This document shows, in pieces, positions 18,741 to 27,055 of a stretch of DNA of 64,000 nucleotides (within the stretch, counting starts at the first letter, position 1; each line of letters begins with the position of its first letter). Where the stretch lies: assembly GCF_002994005.1 (NCBI RefSeq), contig NZ_POSN01000002.1, forward strand, positions 65,855-129,854. The letters run 5' to 3'. This stretch comes from Apilactobacillus quenuiae (GTDB taxonomy: Bacteria; Bacillota; Bacilli; Lactobacillales; Lactobacillaceae). A model generated the notes under the pieces. That model was given only the letters and a program-made list of their open reading frames with translations, did no database searches and was not told where the DNA came from. The translations under genes and the position numbers were made by a program.

Positions 18741-19544
18741 ATGAAAATAATAAAAGAATCAATTCGTAAAAATTCAAACGCTTTTATTAAAGGATACCTT
18801 AGACCAGCTGATGTTGAAACTAATAATTTCAAACACCCAGCGATAATAATTCTACCTGGTGGTTCATATAACCATATTCCAATGGTACAAGCTGAAAGTA
18901 TTGCCTTAAATTATTCAGCTAAAGGCTACCAAAGCTTCTTTATTAGATATACTTTTGAACAAGAAGCACGTCCATTACTACCTAATCCACTAATAGAATT
19001 AGCAAATGCAATCAAAATGATTCGTAAAAACGCTAGTAAATGGAATATTGATCCTAATAAAATTGTGATTTCTGGCTTCTCAATCGGTGGTCATATCACT
19101 AGTTTATATAACGATTTTTATGACAGTAAATGGCTAATGGACAAAGTTTCAACATATGATGCTAAAATGTTAAAACCCAACGCTGTTATTTTAAATTATC
19201 CAGTTACAGATTTAACACTTGGTTTCCCAGGTGATAAAGAAACTATTGATAATTGGGCTGGTGAACAAAAAGAATTAGCTGCTGAAGAACATGTAACTGA
19301 TACTAATGCTCCTACTTTTATTTGGCATACCGCCGATGATCCATTTGTTCCAGTTACCAATTCTTTAAAATATTCAATGAGTTTAAATAAACATAAAATC
19401 GACAATGAACTACACATTTTCCACCATGGCCCTCATGGAATGGCATTAGCCAATGAAGTAACTGCTTGGAATGAAGATTCAAATAATCCGCATGTTGCTA
19501 AATGGTTTGAATTATCCAATGATTGGCTAAAACAAATTCTATAA
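18741..19544 (+). CDS. Alpha/beta hydrolase, acetylesterase-like (esterase/lipase family)
   Basis: Probable cytoplasmic esterase. The 267-residue product has the oxyanion-hole motif PGGSY (about residues 38-42), the nucleophile elbow SGFSIGGH (about 112-119), an Asp in HTADDPFVP and a catalytic His in HHGPHGM near the C-terminus. This order is that of the BD-FAE/acetyl xylan esterase-type alpha/beta hydrolases that act on acetylated sugars or peptidoglycan-like substrates; the real substrate is unknown. There is no signal peptide. GAGGTG lies 5 nt before the ATG. Single gene with its own terminator, divergent from the acetyltransferase. Confidence 0.88.
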   Translation: MKIIKESIRKNSNAFIKGYLRPADVETNNFKHPAIIILPGGSYNHIPMVQAESIALNYSAKGYQSFFIRYTFEQEARPLLPNPLIELANAIKMIRKNASKWNIDPNKIVISGFSIGGHITSLYNDFYDSKWLMDKVSTYDAKMLKPNAVILNYPVTDLTLGFPGDKETIDNWAGEQKELAAEEHVTDTNAPTFIWHTADDPFVPVTNSLKYSMSLNKHKIDNELHIFHHGPHGMALANEVTAWNEDSNNPHVAKWFELSNDWLKQIL

Positions 19545-19577
19545 AAAAGCTGATATCAAAATGATATCAGCTTTTTA
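19543..19577. terminator. Bidirectional terminator
   Basis: A 15-bp stem AAAAAGCTGATATCA/TGATATCAGCTTTTT with a 3-nt loop between the convergent hydrolase and PAP2 genes. Confidence 0.9.
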
Positions 19578-19579
19578 AT

Positions 19580-20248
19580 TTATAAATATGAATGACGTAC
19601 TGGATGCCAATGCTCTTTCAAACGCGGAGCATATCTAACATAAAATATTTCAGAAATTTGTACCCAAGTATAGGCAATAAATGCAGCACCCAAAGTATCA
19701 GTGGGAAAATGAGCATTCAAATAAATACGTGATGCCATGACTAACAATAAGAAAATGAAAGTTATAATTTGTATAAATAATTGCTTCTTTAAGCTCTTAA
19801 TCATTGGTACTAAGACAATCCATACGATACTAATAACAATAAAGATTCCAAAAACATGTCCACTAGGGAAACTAAATCCAGTATCAGCTGCACTATGTAA
19901 TGATGGACGTGGTCTTCTAACAATATTTTTAATAATAAAGGCAACTGCGTCCCCACCAACAATGGTAAAAATTGACCATAGTGCTACAATTTTATTTCTA
20001 AATCCCCAGAGAAAAAATGCAATAATTAATATCCAGACAATATCCATTTTAGGACTAGCTAATGTTGTCGATAAATGCATCAAATGTTCTTTCAAACCAC
20101 CTTGAGATTTTTGAATTGATCCAATAATAATTGAATCAATAAATTTTAAATAACCAGAATTCATACTCACTGAAATTGAAATAAATAATGATAATATTAA
20201 TCCCAAAGTAATTTTAAAAACTCTTTTATTATCTTTATCAATTATCAT
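19580..20248 (-). CDS. PAP2-family membrane phosphatase
   Basis: Membrane phosphatase of the type that dephosphorylates undecaprenyl pyrophosphate or phosphatidic acid/phosphatidylglycerophosphate. The three catalytic blocks are visible in order: KNIVRRPRP, FPSGH and SRIYLNAHFPTD, corresponding to KxxxxxxRP, PSGH and SRxxxxxHxxxD. About six membrane segments fit the family. The ATG at 20248 is chosen because GAGGAGG lies 11 nt upstream; a longer frame to 20305 has no ribosome-binding site. About 222 residues. Substrate cannot be decided from sequence; UppP-like bacitracin tolerance is only a possibility. Confidence 0.9.
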   Translation of the reverse strand: MIIDKDNKRVFKITLGLILSLFISISVSMNSGYLKFIDSIIIGSIQKSQGGLKEHLMHLSTTLASPKMDIVWILIIAFFLWGFRNKIVALWSIFTIVGGDAVAFIIKNIVRRPRPSLHSAADTGFSFPSGHVFGIFIVISIVWIVLVPMIKSLKKQLFIQIITFIFLLLVMASRIYLNAHFPTDTLGAAFIAYTWVQISEIFYVRYAPRLKEHWHPVRHSYL

Positions 20249-20405
20249 GAAATTTTGATCCTCCTCGAAAAGTTTTAAATTTAGTATAACATAGCTAATA
20301 TACATGCATTCATATTTTAATTAAAATTATAAAAATCACTTTTAAAGGTATATAATTCAATCATTGTTATAATAAAAATAATTAAATATCTTAGGAGGAA
20401 AAATA

Positions 20406-21239
20406 ATGATTGGAACAGTGATACTTATGATAGTTATTGGCCTATTCGCTGGAATTGCTGGTGCTATCTTAGGATTAGGTGGCGGAATTATAGTCACTCC
20501 AATTTTGACGCTAGCATGTCACTTAGATATTAAGTATGCAATTGGGGCCAGTGTAATTGTAGTAATTGCTACGAGTTCTGGATCAACGATCGCATATTTA
20601 AAAGACGAAGTTTTGAATCTCAGAGTTGCAATGTTTCTAGAAATAGCAACTACTATCGGGGCCGTTTCGGGAGCATTATTAACTGGAATTTTAGAGACAA
20701 AATATCTTTACATACTATTTGGACTATTATTATTATTTTCATCATTTAATATGGCGCGCAAGTTAATGAATAAAAATAAGTCTAACCTTAGTAATAAAGA
20801 TGACAAAATTGCAAAAAGAATTCGCCTAAATGGTAGTTATTATGACAAAGCAGAACACAAACAAATTGATTATAAAGTTGAAAATATTCCTGGTGGTTTA
20901 TCAGTAATGTTTGGTGCCGGATTGGCTTCTGGATTATTAGGAATCGGTTCAGGTGCGTTCAAAGTTATTGCAATGGATACATTTATGAAAATGCCACTAA
21001 AGCCTTCCAGTGCCACTAGTAATTTAATGATGGGTGTGACTGCAGCTGCTTCAGCTACTGTTTATTTCTTTAATGGATCAATTTTGCCATATATTGCAGT
21101 TCCATTAGCATTAGGGATTTTAGTTGGTGCTACAATTGGATCAAGAATTATGCAAATCTTACCGGCAAGATGGATTCGCATCGGTTTTGTACCAATCTTA
21201 TTATATATTGGTATTAGCATGGTTATTAAAGGCTTCTAG
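20406..21239 (+). CDS. Sulfite exporter TauE/SafE family (TSUP) membrane protein
   Basis: Predicted transporter of the TSUP family, often linked to organosulfur or sulfur-containing anions. The 277 residues contain about eight membrane segments in two pseudo-repeats. The first begins with GLFAGIAGAILGLGGGIIVTP and the second with GAGLASGLLGIGSGAFKV, the glycine-rich repeats typical of the family. Between them lies a charged cytoplasmic loop (about residues 120-160). GGAGGAAAAATAATG gives a clear start. The next gene, a DUF1634 protein, starts 10 nt after the stop; this TSUP-DUF1634 pair is common in lactobacilli and suggests a two-part transporter. Confidence 0.9.
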   Translation: MIGTVILMIVIGLFAGIAGAILGLGGGIIVTPILTLACHLDIKYAIGASVIVVIATSSGSTIAYLKDEVLNLRVAMFLEIATTIGAVSGALLTGILETKYLYILFGLLLLFSSFNMARKLMNKNKSNLSNKDDKIAKRIRLNGSYYDKAEHKQIDYKVENIPGGLSVMFGAGLASGLLGIGSGAFKVIAMDTFMKMPLKPSSATSNLMMGVTAAASATVYFFNGSILPYIAVPLALGILVGATIGSRIMQILPARWIRIGFVPILLYIGISMVIKGF

Positions 21240-21249
21240 GAGGTTAAAA

Positions 21250-21621
21250 ATGAATAATTCTAAGCAAACCACTAAAGCAGAAATGAATGAAATTGAATTA
21301 GTAATTGGTAAAATTTTAAGAATTGGAGTTATCATATCAGCTGCGATTATGATAATCGGCCTATTGATGTTTCTTATTACTGGTAATTCTGGATATGCTG
21401 GAAATTATCACCCCTCTTCATTTAATGAAATTTTTAGCGGCATCATAAATTTAAAACCATATGCAATCATGATGTTAGGAATCTTTTGTTTAATCTTAAC
21501 GCCAGTTTTACGAGTAGTTGTTTCAATATATTCATTTTATAAAGAACATGATATGTTATATGTTTATATCACAACATTCGTATTATTAGTCTTAATTTTT
21601 AGTTTCTTCTTAGGGCAATAA
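21250..21621 (+). CDS. DUF1634 membrane protein
   Basis: Small membrane protein of about 123 residues with three hydrophobic segments (around residues 25-45, 70-90 and 100-120) and a short charged N-terminus. It corresponds to the DUF1634 family, which is found next to TSUP transporters. The ATG at 21250 follows AGGAGGT and is separated from the TSUP stop by 10 nt, so the two are cotranscribed and probably work together. An alternative longer frame inside the TSUP gene has no ribosome-binding site and was discarded. The molecular role is unknown. Confidence 0.85.
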   Translation: MNNSKQTTKAEMNEIELVIGKILRIGVIISAAIMIIGLLMFLITGNSGYAGNYHPSSFNEIFSGIINLKPYAIMMLGIFCLILTPVLRVVVSIYSFYKEHDMLYVYITTFVLLVLIFSFFLGQ

Positions 21622-21623
21622 TA

Positions 21624-21664
21624 AAAAGAGTAGTGAAAAAGTTATTTTTTCACTACTCTTTTTT
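21624..21664. terminator. Bidirectional terminator
   Basis: A long perfect stem, AAAAAGAGTAGTGAAAAA with its complement, with A and T runs on both sides, between the convergent DUF1634 and ThrE small-subunit genes. It overlaps the last codons of the minus-strand gene. Confidence 0.88.
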
Positions 21665-22105
21665 GTTTGCTAAATTAACTCGCAAACGAATATATAATTG
21701 ATTTAAAAATTCAGAGAATAAGAAACCAGAAGCAATGGCTCCAGCAATAAAAACAACTTGAATTAAATTAGTTTTTGCTAAAATAAAGTTACCAGTTGCC
21801 AATGATTTCATAACTTGATATGCCTGCCCCCCAGGAACAAGTGGTACTAAGGCTGGAATATTAAAAATAATGACTGGCATTTTTTTATAACGTGAAGCAA
21901 AAATGCTCAAAATACCTACTGTAAAGGTTCCAAATAAATTGGCAAAAATATATCCACTTATATATGTATTAATATAAAAATAAACTAACCAGCCGGACAC
22001 ACTTACAATTCCACTCATATTAAGTGCTCTTTTAGGCACATTAACCAATAGTCCAAAACCAATTGTTGCTAGATAAACACAAACAATATTAATAACTAGT
22101 CCCAA
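21653..22105 (-). CDS. Threonine/serine exporter, small membrane subunit (ThrE_2, DUF3815)
   Basis: One half of a split ThrE-type amino-acid exporter. The 150-residue protein has about five hydrophobic segments and the ALVPLVPGGQAYQ motif (near residue 85), which parallels the GLMPLVPGVPITNA motif in the larger partner. It begins with TTG after GATGAGGTG and lies 9 nt downstream of the large subunit, so both are translated from one mRNA. In characterised fused ThrE the two parts are in one polypeptide; the split form is common in Firmicutes. Substrate threonine or serine is inferred from the family. Confidence 0.88.
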   Translation of the reverse strand: MGLVINIVCVYLATIGFGLLVNVPKRALNMSGIVSVSGWLVYFYINTYISGYIFANLFGTFTVGILSIFASRYKKMPVIIFNIPALVPLVPGGQAYQVMKSLATGNFILAKTNLIQVVFIAGAIASGFLFSEFLNQLYIRLRVNLANKKE

Positions 22106-22114
22106 ACAAACACC

Positions 22115-22870
22115 TCATCCCATGATTTTAATTGCCATTGCAACACCAAATCCCAAAGCACAAGCACTCATAATTGCCTCAACTCCACGAGAAGGTCCCG
22201 AAATTAAGTTTCCCGATAAAACATCACGAACTGCATTGGTAATTGGAACTCCGGGTACTAATGGCATAAGTCCTCCTGTAATTAAGTCATCAGCACTATT
22301 AGCTAAATGCATTCTAATCATAATAATAGAAGCAAAACCAATTGCCAAAGCAGATATGAACTCATTTAAAAATTTAATTGAAGTATATTTATCAATAATA
22401 TTATAGACAAACCAACCTAGAACACCGATAAAGGAAGCTGCCCAAAAATCAAAAGTATTATGTCTAAAAACGATTTCCAAAGTTCCACTGACAACTGCAG
22501 CTCCTAGTAACTCGACCCAGAAAGGATATCTAGTTACATGCTTATCAATGTGTTTTAGTGAATGATAAAACTGGCCTAAAGTAATTAATCCCGCCTGAAA
22601 TTGCCTAGAATAATCATTAACAACCGAGACCTTTTCTAAATCAAAACTACGCTTATCAATTGAGATCACTTGTGAACCCATATCAGGGCTGACGGTCATT
22701 ATGATACCAGTTAAAGTAACATATGATCGGCTATCAGAAAATCCAGCATTATGACAAATTCGATCAATTGTATCATTTACTCTAACCATTTCGGAACCAT
22801 TTTCAATCATGATTTTACCTGCTAGCAAACATGTTTCCACCACTAATTTACTTTTTCTTTTTTCATTCAA
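22115..22870 (-). CDS. Threonine/serine exporter, large subunit (ThrE, DUF1212)
   Basis: Membrane exporter component with a soluble N-terminal half (residues 1-110; the segment MIENGSEMVRVNDTIDRICH is the family hallmark) and a C-terminal half with about five membrane segments ending in MSACALGFGVAMAIKIMG. GLMPLVPGVPITNAVRD is the conserved pore-region motif. I use a TTG start at 22870, 8 nt after GTAGG; the upstream GTG at 22879 lies inside the ribosome-binding site. About 251 residues. It forms a two-gene operon with the small subunit. It may vent excess threonine or serine produced by peptide uptake. Confidence 0.9.
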   Translation of the reverse strand: MNEKRKSKLVVETCLLAGKIMIENGSEMVRVNDTIDRICHNAGFSDSRSYVTLTGIIMTVSPDMGSQVISIDKRSFDLEKVSVVNDYSRQFQAGLITLGQFYHSLKHIDKHVTRYPFWVELLGAAVVSGTLEIVFRHNTFDFWAASFIGVLGWFVYNIIDKYTSIKFLNEFISALAIGFASIIMIRMHLANSADDLITGGLMPLVPGVPITNAVRDVLSGNLISGPSRGVEAIMSACALGFGVAMAIKIMG

Positions 22871-22940
22871 AAAATTCACCTACATTCTGCATAACAATAA
22901 TATTATTTCAAATTATAACATGAATTATTTTGAGTGAAAT

Positions 22941-22984
22941 AAAAAAAACGAGTTTTCAGTGTTGTCCACTTATCCTCGTTTTAT
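22941..22984 (-). terminator. Probable terminator of the DtxR-type regulator
   Basis: Minus-strand AACGAG and CTCGTT enclose an inner AGTG/CACT pairing and are followed by eight T's. It overlaps the stop codon of the regulator gene. Confidence 0.6.
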
Positions 22985-23640
22985 TCGTTAGAATTCTTAA
23001 TAAAAATATAATGTGAAGCTTTATAACTAATTGCGTTTTCTTGTTTATCAGTCAAATTTTGCACCGTGACTGGTCCTTCAAATGGAGAATGCTTAATCAC
23101 CTTTAGCTTATCACCAATATCCAGTTGAATATCACCTAAATAAGTTAATAAGTCATGATTATCAATGAAACGGTCAACAACTACCGTGTCACCATCCTTA
23201 GCATCATTAAGTAATAAATGACTATCTTCTTTATAATGACCATCAATGCTAGGAATAACCCCACCATGTGGGCAATGAGTAGGATGACCAAGTTTATCAT
23301 ACATTGCTTTTAATAAACGATCACTTGTAACATGCTCTAATACCTCAGCTTCATTATCTAAATCAGGAAGTGGATAACTTAATTCATTAACTAAGAAGCT
23401 TTCCCAAATACGATGTTTTCTAACTAATACTTCAGCTAACTTAATCCCTTTTTCTGTTAAATATACACCAGAATAAGGCTCATGATAAACTAATCCTTCT
23501 TCAAGCAATTTATTTACCATTTCAGTTACAGATGCTGCAGCTATATCTAAACTAATTGCAATCCTTTTATTGGAAACCTTATCTTTAGTTCCACCTAGTT
23601 CAAATATAATTTTTAAATAGTCCTCTTTTTTTGGGGTCAT
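22981..23640 (-). CDS. Metal-dependent transcriptional regulator, DtxR/MntR family
   Basis: Iron- or manganese-responsive repressor. The 219-residue protein has an N-terminal winged helix (SNKRIAISLDIAAASVTEM, about residues 23-41), a metal-binding dimerisation domain with EVLEHVTSDRL (about 98-108) and HPTHCPHGG (near 120; the Cys and His residues resemble DtxR metal ligands), and a C-terminal FeoA/SH3-like domain. The long form with FeoA domain is the DtxR/IdeR-like or lactobacillar MntR type. No transporter gene is adjacent. A 29-bp near-perfect palindrome sits just before the ribosome-binding site, so autoregulation is likely. Which metal it senses is not decidable here. Confidence 0.92.
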   Translation of the reverse strand: MTPKKEDYLKIIFELGGTKDKVSNKRIAISLDIAAASVTEMVNKLLEEGLVYHEPYSGVYLTEKGIKLAEVLVRKHRIWESFLVNELSYPLPDLDNEAEVLEHVTSDRLLKAMYDKLGHPTHCPHGGVIPSIDGHYKEDSHLLLNDAKDGDTVVVDRFIDNHDLLTYLGDIQLDIGDKLKVIKHSPFEGPVTVQNLTDKQENAISYKASHYIFIKNSNE

Positions 23641-23659
23641 TCTTATCAGCGTCTCCTAA

Positions 23660-23688
23660 ATTAAAATCTAAATGCATTTGGTTTTAAT
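23660..23688. promoter_or_regulatory. Palindromic candidate operator of the DtxR/MntR-type regulator
   Basis: ATTAAAA and TTTTAAT form the outer arms around a core AAATGCATTT that is itself a palindrome, 29 bp in all. It ends about 20 nt before the regulator's start codon, close to the expected transcription start. A role as autoregulatory site is inference. Confidence 0.6.
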
Positions 23689-23802
23689 ATTTAATATTAC
23701 AGCATTTAATGTAATTTTACCATTTTTATTTAACTTTTTTTAATAAAAAATATATAATTAAATTGTAACTTATACAACTAATAAGAAACTGGAGATGGAA
23801 AT

Positions 23803-24147
23803 ATGAGTGAAAAATCATTTAAGTTCGACCAACTCAGCGAACAATCTCAAGAAAATAGTGTCAAAGGTTTCAGTAAATTCTTTGTCAAAATGTACAGGGA
23901 TCAAAACATGGAATTAATTAGTCAAGATATTAATAATTCCTTCTTATGGGATATTGATCGAGAAGTATATCGTAATCGTTTTGAATCGATTGAACATGCT
24001 GCAAAAGATACAGTTAAATATTGTAGAAAAAATTACCACGAACTATTAAAAGATTTAGATATTAAATTTTTAGCAAATGGTACTCCTGAAATACCTTGGG
24101 AAGATTGGTACCAAGCAAAATACGATAAAGTACCAGCCGGACTATAA
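23803..24147 (+). CDS. Hypothetical protein, soluble, function unknown
   Basis: I do not recognise a characterised family. The 114 residues are highly charged, contain no membrane segment or signal peptide, and look mostly alpha-helical. The N-terminal FKFDQLSEQSQENSVKGF resembles the 'aYkFdELseeAqekA' opening seen in many small phage-associated proteins of lactobacilli, a weak hint of phage origin. GGAGATGGAAAT precedes the ATG. It is a single gene between the DtxR-type regulator and the cation exporter, with its own terminator. It is real to judge by its ribosome-binding site, spacing and terminator. Confidence 0.75.
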   Translation: MSEKSFKFDQLSEQSQENSVKGFSKFFVKMYRDQNMELISQDINNSFLWDIDREVYRNRFESIEHAAKDTVKYCRKNYHELLKDLDIKFLANGTPEIPWEDWYQAKYDKVPAGL

Positions 24148-24150
24148 AGT

Positions 24151-24186
24151 AAAAAGCTCAGCCTCAAATTGAGGTTGAGCTTTTTA
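24151..24186. terminator. Bidirectional terminator
   Basis: AAAAAGCTCA-G-CCTCAA pairs with its complement across a short loop, with A and T runs on both sides, between the convergent hypothetical and CDF genes. Confidence 0.87.
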
Positions 24187-24191
24187 TTAAT

Positions 24192-25103
24192 TTATTTAAT
24201 ATCGGTGCCATTATCATAAAACAAGTCTTCTTTTTTACCACGTTCAACTTCGGCTTGTAATGTTACATGTTCAACATTATATTTATCATGCAGTAATTTA
24301 GTAATCGGATCATATATTTTTTCAGCATCACTAATCATCATATCTTTCATATTGACATGGGCAGAAAACATAATACTATTTTCATCAACTGACCAGATAT
24401 GAACATGATGAATTCCAGTAACTCCATCGATGTTCAATAAATCTTTTTGAATTGCATAACAATCAACATGAGGTGCACCTTGCATCAAGATTTTAATGGT
24501 TTTACTAATAATTGGGAATGTTTCAGACATAATATATAGTGCCACAATAATGGTTACTAAGGGATCAATAATATTCCAACCAAATAATCTAATTAAAATT
24601 CCGCCAATGATAATACCAATTGAAGCTAAAGTATCACTTAATAGGTGTAGATATGTAGCTTTAACATTCAAATTATTTTTCGAACCATGATTCAACATAA
24701 TAGTTGAAACTAAATTAGCAACTGTTGAAACCACAGCAACAATTAACATCAAGTTTCCATTAATTTGTTCTGGTTTAAACAGTTTTGGAATTGCTTCAAA
24801 AATTAATACCGCCGAAATCATTAACAAGAAAATTGAATTTAGAAATGCTGAAATAATTTGTGCACGCTTATAACCAAACGTATTAAATTTATTTTGTGGA
24901 CGTTCACTAATACGATGAGCATAATAACTTCCCACCACTGAAGCGGAATCTCCTAAGTTATGAAAAGCATCAGATAATAATGATAAACTACCAGATATAA
25001 TTCCCCCTAAAAATTCCACTAAAGTAATTAATGAATTTAAAATGGTCACAAATAAAAAGCGACTACCGGTCATTTGGTTTTGTTCTTCATCATGTGAATG
25101 CAT
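24192..25103 (-). CDS. Cation diffusion facilitator (CDF) metal exporter, CzcD/ZitB-like
   Basis: Membrane antiporter that expels divalent metal ions, most often zinc, for protons. The 303-residue protein starts with a His-rich tail (MHSHDEEQ) and has six membrane segments. The metal site is visible as SLLSDAFHNLGDS in TM2 (HxxxD) and HLLSDTLASIG in TM5 (HxxxD). The C-terminal cytoplasmic domain (about 200-290) has the ferredoxin-like fold region HHVHIWSVDENSIMFSAHV. The HxxxD/HxxxD pattern is that of the zinc-transporting branch. GGGAGTTTAA precedes the ATG. Single gene. Confidence 0.93.
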   Translation of the reverse strand: MHSHDEEQNQMTGSRFLFVTILNSLITLVEFLGGIISGSLSLLSDAFHNLGDSASVVGSYYAHRISERPQNKFNTFGYKRAQIISAFLNSIFLLMISAVLIFEAIPKLFKPEQINGNLMLIVAVVSTVANLVSTIMLNHGSKNNLNVKATYLHLLSDTLASIGIIIGGILIRLFGWNIIDPLVTIIVALYIMSETFPIISKTIKILMQGAPHVDCYAIQKDLLNIDGVTGIHHVHIWSVDENSIMFSAHVNMKDMMISDAEKIYDPITKLLHDKYNVEHVTLQAEVERGKKEDLFYDNGTDIK

Positions 25104-25152
25104 TTAAACTCCCTCCTATCTATATTTTAATTATACAATAAATACATATAAC

Positions 25153-25191
25153 AAAAAAAGGTCGCTTTTCTAAAAGAAAGCGACCTTTTTG
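25153..25191 (-). terminator. Terminator of the acetyltransferase gene
   Basis: AAAAAGGTCGCTTTTC pairs with its complement around a short loop and ends in a T run directly after the stop at 25197. Confidence 0.88.
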
Positions 25192-25196
25192 ATATT

Positions 25197-25733
25197 TTAA
25201 ACCAATAATGGTTGTTTAATTAAACGTTCATAAGCAAAATTTTTAACATCGGTGTTGGCAGTTGCAGAAATTGGAACCACCTTACCAGTTTCTATAAAGC
25301 CAGATTTTTTAATTACATGTTGCATTCCTAAATTACCAGGATTAGTGTCAACTCGAATACTATTAATGCCATTTACATTTTTTACAATATCATAAATGGC
25401 TTCAAATAATTTTTGTGATAAGCCACGACCATGATGATGGCTTGAAACAGCCACCCGATGAATTGATACATAGGGGCCATTTGATAACCACTTACCATCT
25501 AAATGTTCATAACTGTTATCTTTGCCAGGAATGACGGCAGCGGTGCCTAAGATTTCTCCATCTTCTTCTAATACAACAGTCCATTGATTAAGAATATCAT
25601 TCATTAATGAATCAGCATTAGGATAACCATCTTGCCATTGGTTAACACCTTGTTTGGCAAGTAGGTCCTTTCCTTCGAAAACAATTTGTTTGATTGCTGC
25701 AAAATCTTCGATGCGTGCTCTTCTCATTAACAT
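25197..25733 (-). CDS. GNAT-family N-acetyltransferase
   Basis: Acetyl-CoA-dependent acetyltransferase of unknown substrate. The 178-residue product shows the conserved strand-loop VSIHRVAVSSHHHGRGLSQ (about residues 82-100, with the acetyl-CoA loop HHGRGLS) and the downstream SIRVDTNPGNLGMQHVIKKS motif, in which the Asn and the following helix are typical of the family. The ATG at 25733 is selected because GATAGGGGG lies 7 nt before it; an upstream frame to 25751 runs into that site. Single gene. Confidence 0.87.
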   Translation of the reverse strand: MLMRRARIEDFAAIKQIVFEGKDLLAKQGVNQWQDGYPNADSLMNDILNQWTVVLEEDGEILGTAAVIPGKDNSYEHLDGKWLSNGPYVSIHRVAVSSHHHGRGLSQKLFEAIYDIVKNVNGINSIRVDTNPGNLGMQHVIKKSGFIETGKVVPISATANTDVKNFAYERLIKQPLLV

Positions 25734-25831
25734 GATTAAGCCCCCTATCAATTTAATTATTTAAAACTAGATTTAAATATAATATCACCATTTTAAATAA
25801 ATGCAAATAATTTTATACTTTTTTATAAATA

Positions 25832-25862
25832 AAAAACATTCCATCAAAATGGAATGTTAATT
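25832..25862 (-). terminator. Terminator
   Basis: AACATTCCAT/ATGGAATGTT stem with flanking A/T runs after the stop at 25866. Confidence 0.85.
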
Positions 25863-25865
25863 TGA

Positions 25866-26267
25866 TTAATCTTCAAGCATCCGCCAACTTCCTTCAGCAG
25901 CTTTTGAAATTTGATTAATGAAATGAAGAACTGAACTAGCTCGTTTTTCATCATGTTCATTTAATTTATTTAAACCTTTTCCTGATGACATTGGTTGACC
26001 TAATGAGAAATCATTTTCTTGTAAATGTCCTTCAGCAAAGGCAATCACGGTTTCACCAGATTCAATTTTAGTAAGAATAAAGAACATTGAAAAGTCATCA
26101 TTTTCCTTCATATAGGCAGGCATTGCCCAAATATCTTCAGCAATTTGTTGCATTTCTTCGTTCATGAAACGATAGTATTTATGATTTGCTTCTGTAACCG
26201 GTGTATTTAATACAAACATCATCTTGCTAAAAGCAGGTGCTCCCATTTTAATATTATCTTCCATCAT
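25866..26267 (-). CDS. Hypothetical cytoplasmic protein
   Basis: 133 residues, soluble, no family that I can name. The middle region EMQQIAEDIWAMPAYMKEND is amphipathic and the segment FSMFFILTKIESGETVIAFAEG predicts beta strands, suggesting a small alpha/beta protein. The start is one of two adjacent ATGs after AGAGGTGATAA. It lies 15 nt downstream of the DUF1003 gene, which in turn follows the RluA-type gene, so the three probably form one operon (27928 to 25866). The operon link does not yet suggest a function. Confidence 0.8.
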   Translation of the reverse strand: MMEDNIKMGAPAFSKMMFVLNTPVTEANHKYYRFMNEEMQQIAEDIWAMPAYMKENDDFSMFFILTKIESGETVIAFAEGHLQENDFSLGQPMSSGKGLNKLNEHDEKRASSVLHFINQISKAAEGSWRMLED

Positions 26268-26282
26268 TTATCACCTCTAATG

Positions 26283-27041
26283 TTATTTTTGTTGCTTTAA
26301 TTGTGTCTTTAATTTTATATTTTCGTTTCTTAAATTAGTTAGTTCAGAACGAACTTCGCCTAAAATTTGTAGTTGTAGTTTTTCAATCTCTAAATCATGG
26401 GGCATTTGATTTTGTGTTAAATGGTCTAACTTCGCATGCAAAATACGTAATTCATGTTCTGATTTTAAATTAACATGGAAATCATTTTCGGCATCTAAAC
26501 GATCACGTTGAGCAGAACGATTTTGGCTCATCATAATAATTGGTGCTTGAATTGCTGAAAAACAACTTAAAAACAGATTCAATAATATATAGGGGTATGG
26601 ATCAAAGTGAATACCAAAAATTGCTAAACCATTCATAAGCATCCATACTAACAGAATCGCTACAAAAATGAAAATAAAAGTCCAACTACCACCAAATTTA
26701 GCAACTGCATCTGACACTTTTTGCCCAAAAGTAGTACTTTTACTAAGTGAAACGTTAACGTCGGTGATTTCATAATTATCATCTTTTAAAGCTTTAGTTA
26801 ATTTACGGTTAATTTTTTGGCTTTGTCTTAAATCTGAATTAATCAATGAGTCTACACGATTCATCCGATATTTCAATAAGTGATTAGCACAAATAAAACT
26901 ACTCATTTTAGCCTTAGGGAAATCTTGTTTAATTGCATTTGAAATTGGTTGTGCTAACTCCTTTAAGATTACTCCTTCATCTCTTAAATATGTTTTACCA
27001 TCAACTAAACATTTTACTTGTTCTTGTGAATCTTTATTCAT
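26283..27041 (-). CDS. DUF1003 membrane protein
   Basis: The core (about residues 110-215) has two membrane segments (FGGSWTFIFIFVAILLVWML and YPYILLNLFLSCFSAIQAP) followed by PIIMMSQNRSAQRDRLDAE, the signature of DUF1003. The N-terminal third is soluble with two cysteines, and the C-terminus is a probable coiled coil (LQILGEVRSELTNLRNENIK). Function is unknown; relatives are often annotated as cyclic-nucleotide-linked or Mg transport-like without proof. The ATG at 27041 has GTGGAGG 8 nt upstream; the GTG at 27056 lies inside that site. About 252 residues. Confidence 0.87.
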   Translation of the reverse strand: MNKDSQEQVKCLVDGKTYLRDEGVILKELAQPISNAIKQDFPKAKMSSFICANHLLKYRMNRVDSLINSDLRQSQKINRKLTKALKDDNYEITDVNVSLSKSTTFGQKVSDAVAKFGGSWTFIFIFVAILLVWMLMNGLAIFGIHFDPYPYILLNLFLSCFSAIQAPIIMMSQNRSAQRDRLDAENDFHVNLKSEHELRILHAKLDHLTQNQMPHDLEIEKLQLQILGEVRSELTNLRNENIKLKTQLKQQK

Positions 27042-27055
27042 TTTTCCATCCTCCA

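Noticed and set aside
18679-18777. Longer N-terminus for the acetyltransferase at 18187.
   Set aside because: It would overlap the divergent hydrolase start, and a TATAAT box at 18717-18722 places the transcript start downstream of it.
21124-21249. Longer start for the DUF1634 gene inside the TSUP gene.
   Set aside because: AGGAGGT directly before the ATG at 21250 and loss of family resemblance upstream argue for the short form.
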